From: Chloroflexota bacterium
Lineage (GTDB): Bacteria > Chloroflexota > Dehalococcoidia > RBG-13-53-26
Direction of reading: 5' to 3'
NCBI GenBank assembly: GCA_030616195.1
Contig: JAUWXW010000060.1
Coordinates: forward strand, 1 to 8,086
Length of the DNA: 8,086 bases
Of the stretch, positions 5,888 to 8,086 are shown piece after piece. The position numbers and the translations under genes are program-made. The notes beneath the pieces were generated by a model, which saw only the letters and a program-made list of their open reading frames with translations, had not been told where the DNA came from and did no database searches. Position 1 is the stretch's first letter; every line of letters begins with the position of its first letter.

Positions 5888-7032
5888 CTACGAGCTCAAG
5901 ATGACCACGCAATTGGACTGTCCGCACATCCCGCTGGCCCCATGGGCCAGGGCGGTCTTCACTCCCGGCACCTGATGTTCACCTGCCCTGCCCATAACCT
6001 GCAGTGCAGCTTCTGCCACCCTGATTAAGCCGACCGCAGTGTACGGATGCGAGGATAAAGCGCCTCCTGATGGGTTGACAGGCAACTTGCCGTCCATAGA
6101 GGTAATCCCCTGGTCAGTCAGTTGCCCCCCTTCGCCCCGCTTACACAAGCCCAAAGCTTCGTATTCCATCAATTCATGAAAAGAGGAGATGTCGTGCAGT
6201 TCGGCCACGTCGAGCTGTTCCAGGGGGTCATCTATACCCGCCATCCGGTAGGCTCTCTCCGCAGCCTGAGCCAGTGACGGCAGTTTCTCTAGCTCCTTGT
6301 CTCCCAGATAGTAGGTGTCATTTGTCCACCCGACCCCTTGATCCAGGCACAGTTGGCCTGTGCCTGCCTGGCTCTCTCCTCCGTGGCCAGAACCATAGCG
6401 CAGGCGCCGTCAGACTTGGGGGGCAGGTCCAGTTCCTTCAGGGGCCACGCCAGCAATCTCGATTGCAAAACATTATCTACAGTGATCGATTCCCGCAGGT
6501 GAGCCAGGGGGTTCTTGACGGCATTGCGGCGGTTCTTGACGGCAACCTTCGCTGCCTGTGCCTCGGTTATGCCGTACCGAGCCATGTAGCTCATGGCTTG
6601 AAGTGCATGCGCGGTGACGTAGTTAAAGCCGAACGGGCGATAGAACAACGGCTCGAAGTTGAGGCTGGTGATGGTGTCGAAGTCGCCCTCTGAGAGCTTG
6701 CTCCAACTCACTACCAGGGACGTGCCGAACTCACCTGATAGCAGCCTGAGCCAGGCCAGTGCTACAGCGAAGGCACCATCGTCAGCCACTCTGATTTCAT
6801 CCTTAAGATGGGCCCCGGCAGGTGGAGCGGTGAGCATGCTGGTTATACTCCTGCCATCGATGAGATCGTGCGCTGCCAGTACCACGCTATCTATGTCTCC
6901 TATTTGAAGCCCGGCATCATCGAGCGCGCCTCTTGTTGTCTCGAATATCATATCGGCAAGATCTTGCTCTCTCTTGGCTGCCTCATACTTTGTTTGACTT
7001 ATGCCAATCACTGCCACCTGGTTATCATCCAT
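5888..7032 (-). pseudogene. SCP2-type thiolase-superfamily protein, interrupted by a single-base frameshift
   Basis: A second thiolase-fold gene, paralogous to the one that follows it. Frame one runs from ATG 7032 (GGAGG 4 nt upstream) to a TAG at 6289. The family homology leaves it after WIKG, at the G run complementary to 6334-6337. Adding one G there restores WIKGVGWTNDTYYLGDKELE and continues open to the TAG at 5888, giving 381 residues. Landmarks are VAVIGISQTKYE (7-18), NPLAHLRESITVDNVLQSRL, ELDLPPKSDGACAMVLATEE, then, after the shift, AELHDISSFHELMEYEALGLC, NPSGGALSSHPYTAVG and GASGMCGQSNCVV. The nucleophile Cys is replaced (RVADDGAFAV), but the GHP-type His is kept (SHP). More than 140 residues past the shift carry no stop and keep the motifs, so the break is recent or a sequencing error. 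The stop is 11 nt from the next ATG. The partner is probably one of the DUF35 proteins. Confidence 0.82.
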
Positions 7033-7083
7033 GTTGCCTCCAGTTCTCACTTTGCTTTATGCCCGGGCGTACGTCCCGCTTCT

Positions 7084-7113
7084 GCTATACATGCTCACCT
7101 TTCCCGATGGCAA
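7084..7113 (-). promoter_or_regulatory. Possible internal promoter before the thiolase-like genes
   Basis: In the 99-nt gap between the hydratase stop (7132) and the first thiolase-like start (7032), the minus strand carries TTGCCA (7113-7108, 5 of 6) and TATAGC (7089-7084, 4 of 6) separated by 18 nt. It could give extra expression of the thiolase/DUF35 block. The match is modest and the gap is short, so this is tentative. Confidence 0.3.
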
Positions 7114-7131
7114 GCCTGCTCCTACCGAAAG

Positions 7132-7896
7132 TCAACCGAACAACTTCTTGTAGACGTCCTCTTTTGCCGCCGCTTTACTCATCTCCTCCTTGATAGCCTC
7201 CGGGGAAGCGTAGAGATTCTTGGCAACCTCTGCCTCGAACTCCATGGCGGTATTGAGGTCTGTCCTCATGCCAGCGTTGATGAGGAATTTGGCCATCTTG
7301 AGGGCAGCGGGCGATCTCTGCGCCAGCGTGCTGGCCAGTTTTCTTGCCTCATCCATCACCGATGCAGGAGGCACGACTTTGTTGACCAGCCCCACCCGGT
7401 AGGCCTCCTGAGCATCTATCGGCTCTCCCGTATAGTGCATCTCTTTTGCTTTGCCCATGCCGATGAGGCGGGGCAGCCTCTGGGTGGCACCAGCGAAGGC
7501 GAGTGCCCCGAATCTTATTTCGGGAAAGCCAAAGGCGCTATCCTCTGCTGCTATCCGCAAATCGCAAGATATGGCCATTTCACACCCACCGGCCAGGCAA
7601 CTGCCATTGATGGCCGCGATCACCGGCCTGTCGAAGCTTTCCAGCTTCCGGTAAAGGTTCCGTATTTCGTCCAGCAAGGTGGGAGATTGCTCCTTGAGGT
7701 CGAAACCGGCACAGAAGAATTTGTCCCCCCCGGTGATAATCACCACCCTAAGGCCCTCGTCTTTTGCCATCTCATCGATCAGCCTGGATAGCTCCCCAAC
7801 GAGGACTGTGTTCAGGGCGTTCCGCCGCTCCGGCCGGTTCAGAGTAATGATGCCAACGCCATCTTCCTGCTCGTAGATTAGTGCTTCATAGCTCAC
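7132..7896 (-). CDS. Enoyl-CoA hydratase/isomerase family protein (crotonase fold)
   Basis: A cytoplasmic crotonase-family enzyme of 254 residues, the normal length, which would add water to a 2-enoyl-CoA to give the 3-hydroxyacyl-CoA. NRPERRNALN (20-29) starts the fold. FCAGFDLKE (61-69) and LAGGCE (101-106) supply the oxyanion-hole backbone. Both general acid/base glutamates of true hydratases are present: Glu106 in GGCEMA and Glu126 in FGFPEIRFG. This makes hydratase activity likely, rather than only isomerase or hydrolase activity. LAFAGATQRLPR (132-143) replaces the more usual PGAGGTQRL, a mild deviation near the acyl pocket. The start is GTG at 7896 with AAGGAGG 7 nt upstream; no in-frame ATG fits that site. 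It heads the visible cluster in the transcribed direction and supplies the step after the acyl-CoA dehydrogenase. Substrate is unknown. Confidence 0.9.
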   Translation of the reverse strand: MSYEALIYEQEDGVGIITLNRPERRNALNTVLVGELSRLIDEMAKDEGLRVVIITGGDKFFCAGFDLKEQSPTLLDEIRNLYRKLESFDRPVIAAINGSCLAGGCEMAISCDLRIAAEDSAFGFPEIRFGALAFAGATQRLPRLIGMGKAKEMHYTGEPIDAQEAYRVGLVNKVVPPASVMDEARKLASTLAQRSPAALKMAKFLINAGMRTDLNTAMEFEAEVAKNLYASPEAIKEEMSKAAAKEDVYKKLFG

Positions 7897-8086
7897 TCCA
7901 GAACCTCCTTTACGTTTTGACTGGGAGGGACAACCCGCGGCGCTCCTGGTGCCCTGACTTCACCAGGCTGGAGTTCACGTAACTCCTGGCATGCCCCGAC
8001 TTCGGAAACCAGCGCAACCCGCGCCAGTGTTTCCACGATCCGGAGAGATCGCCGGCAATCTCATCATAGCGAGTCAGCGGAGCTTC
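7893..8086 (-). other. Right edge, unresolved: possible end of an upstream minus-strand gene
   Basis: Two incomplete frames compete here and I recognise neither. One is open from the edge to a TAA at 7912-7910, just before the hydratase Shine-Dalgarno; it gives 58 residues rich in Ser, Arg, His and Trp, starting EAPLTRYDEIAGDLSG. The other gives METLARVALVSEVGACQELR and on to KEVLE from a GTG at 8036. Its TGA (7895-7893) overlaps the hydratase GTG as GTGA, an arrangement typical of coupled genes, but upstream it is closed by two TGA codons near 8066. A frameshift joining the first frame to the second would give a more protein-like tail. No clear promoter for the hydratase is seen, so it may be co-transcribed with whatever lies upstream. 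Confidence 0.3.

Noticed and set aside
5877..5927. Upstream in-frame extension of the second thiolase to 5927
   Set aside because: The extension overlaps the conserved end of the preceding thiolase, while AGGAGG and MGRRVAIVG at 5876 give a normal family N-terminus.
6808..7791. Long plus-strand open frame (327 codons) opposite the hydratase and the start of the first thiolase
   Set aside because: It crosses two minus-strand genes with intact family motifs and has no recognisable domain or ribosome binding site.
1..8086. tRNA, rRNA, CRISPR array or riboswitch
   Set aside because: Scanning by eye, I found no regularly spaced repeats, cloverleaf-like segments or recognisable riboswitch cores.

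Overview
The window is a bacterial, mid-to-high GC segment, probably from a metagenome. Nearly every real gene lies on the minus strand, so it reads right to left. Strong Shine-Dalgarno sites (AGGAGG type), sigma70-like promoters and a hairpin-plus-U terminator point to a bacterium. The gene content is common in anaerobic or facultative CoA-ester degraders: an ADP-forming acyl-CoA synthetase subunit, acyl-CoA dehydrogenase, enoyl-CoA hydratase, Cys-less SCP2-type thiolases and DUF35 Zn-ribbon/OB-fold proteins. Chloroflexota or Desulfobacterota-like lineages are plausible, but the sequence does not fix the taxon.

Layout in transcription order: positions 8086-7897 hold an unresolved gene edge. 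Then come an enoyl-CoA hydratase (7896-7132), an SCP2-type thiolase-like gene broken by a one-base frameshift (7032-5888), a second intact paralogous thiolase-like gene (5876-4695), two tandem paralogous DUF35 proteins (4698-4174 and 4161-3685) and an acyl-CoA dehydrogenase (3547-2381). The block from 7032 to 3685 is very tight, with gaps of 11-12 nt and one 4-nt overlap. A clear promoter at 2325-2297 starts a separate unit, the ATP-grasp beta subunit of an ADP-forming acyl-CoA synthetase (2248-1541), which ends in an intrinsic terminator (1523-1501). A 537-bp spacer follows. It carries the 3' remnant of a REP-associated tyrosine transposase (RayT) on the plus strand, a REP-like palindrome, and a promoter for a DHA2-type MFS transporter that runs off the left edge (1003-1).

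How the genes may work together (inference): the dehydrogenase would desaturate an acyl-CoA and the hydratase would hydrate it. The Cys-less thiolase-like/DUF35 proteins would then cut the C-C bond, plausibly as a retro-aldol lyase in the manner of the steroid side-chain Ltp2-ChsH2(DUF35) system, or as a BbsAB-type thiolase as in anaerobic toluene degradation. No 3-hydroxyacyl-CoA dehydrogenase is present in the window, which fits the lyase idea. The synthetase subunit could recover ATP from an acyl-CoA product. The points most worth checking are the doubled thiolase-like and DUF35 set, its missing catalytic residues, the frameshift, the Asp in the usual catalytic-Glu position of the dehydrogenase, and the RayT/REP remnant.
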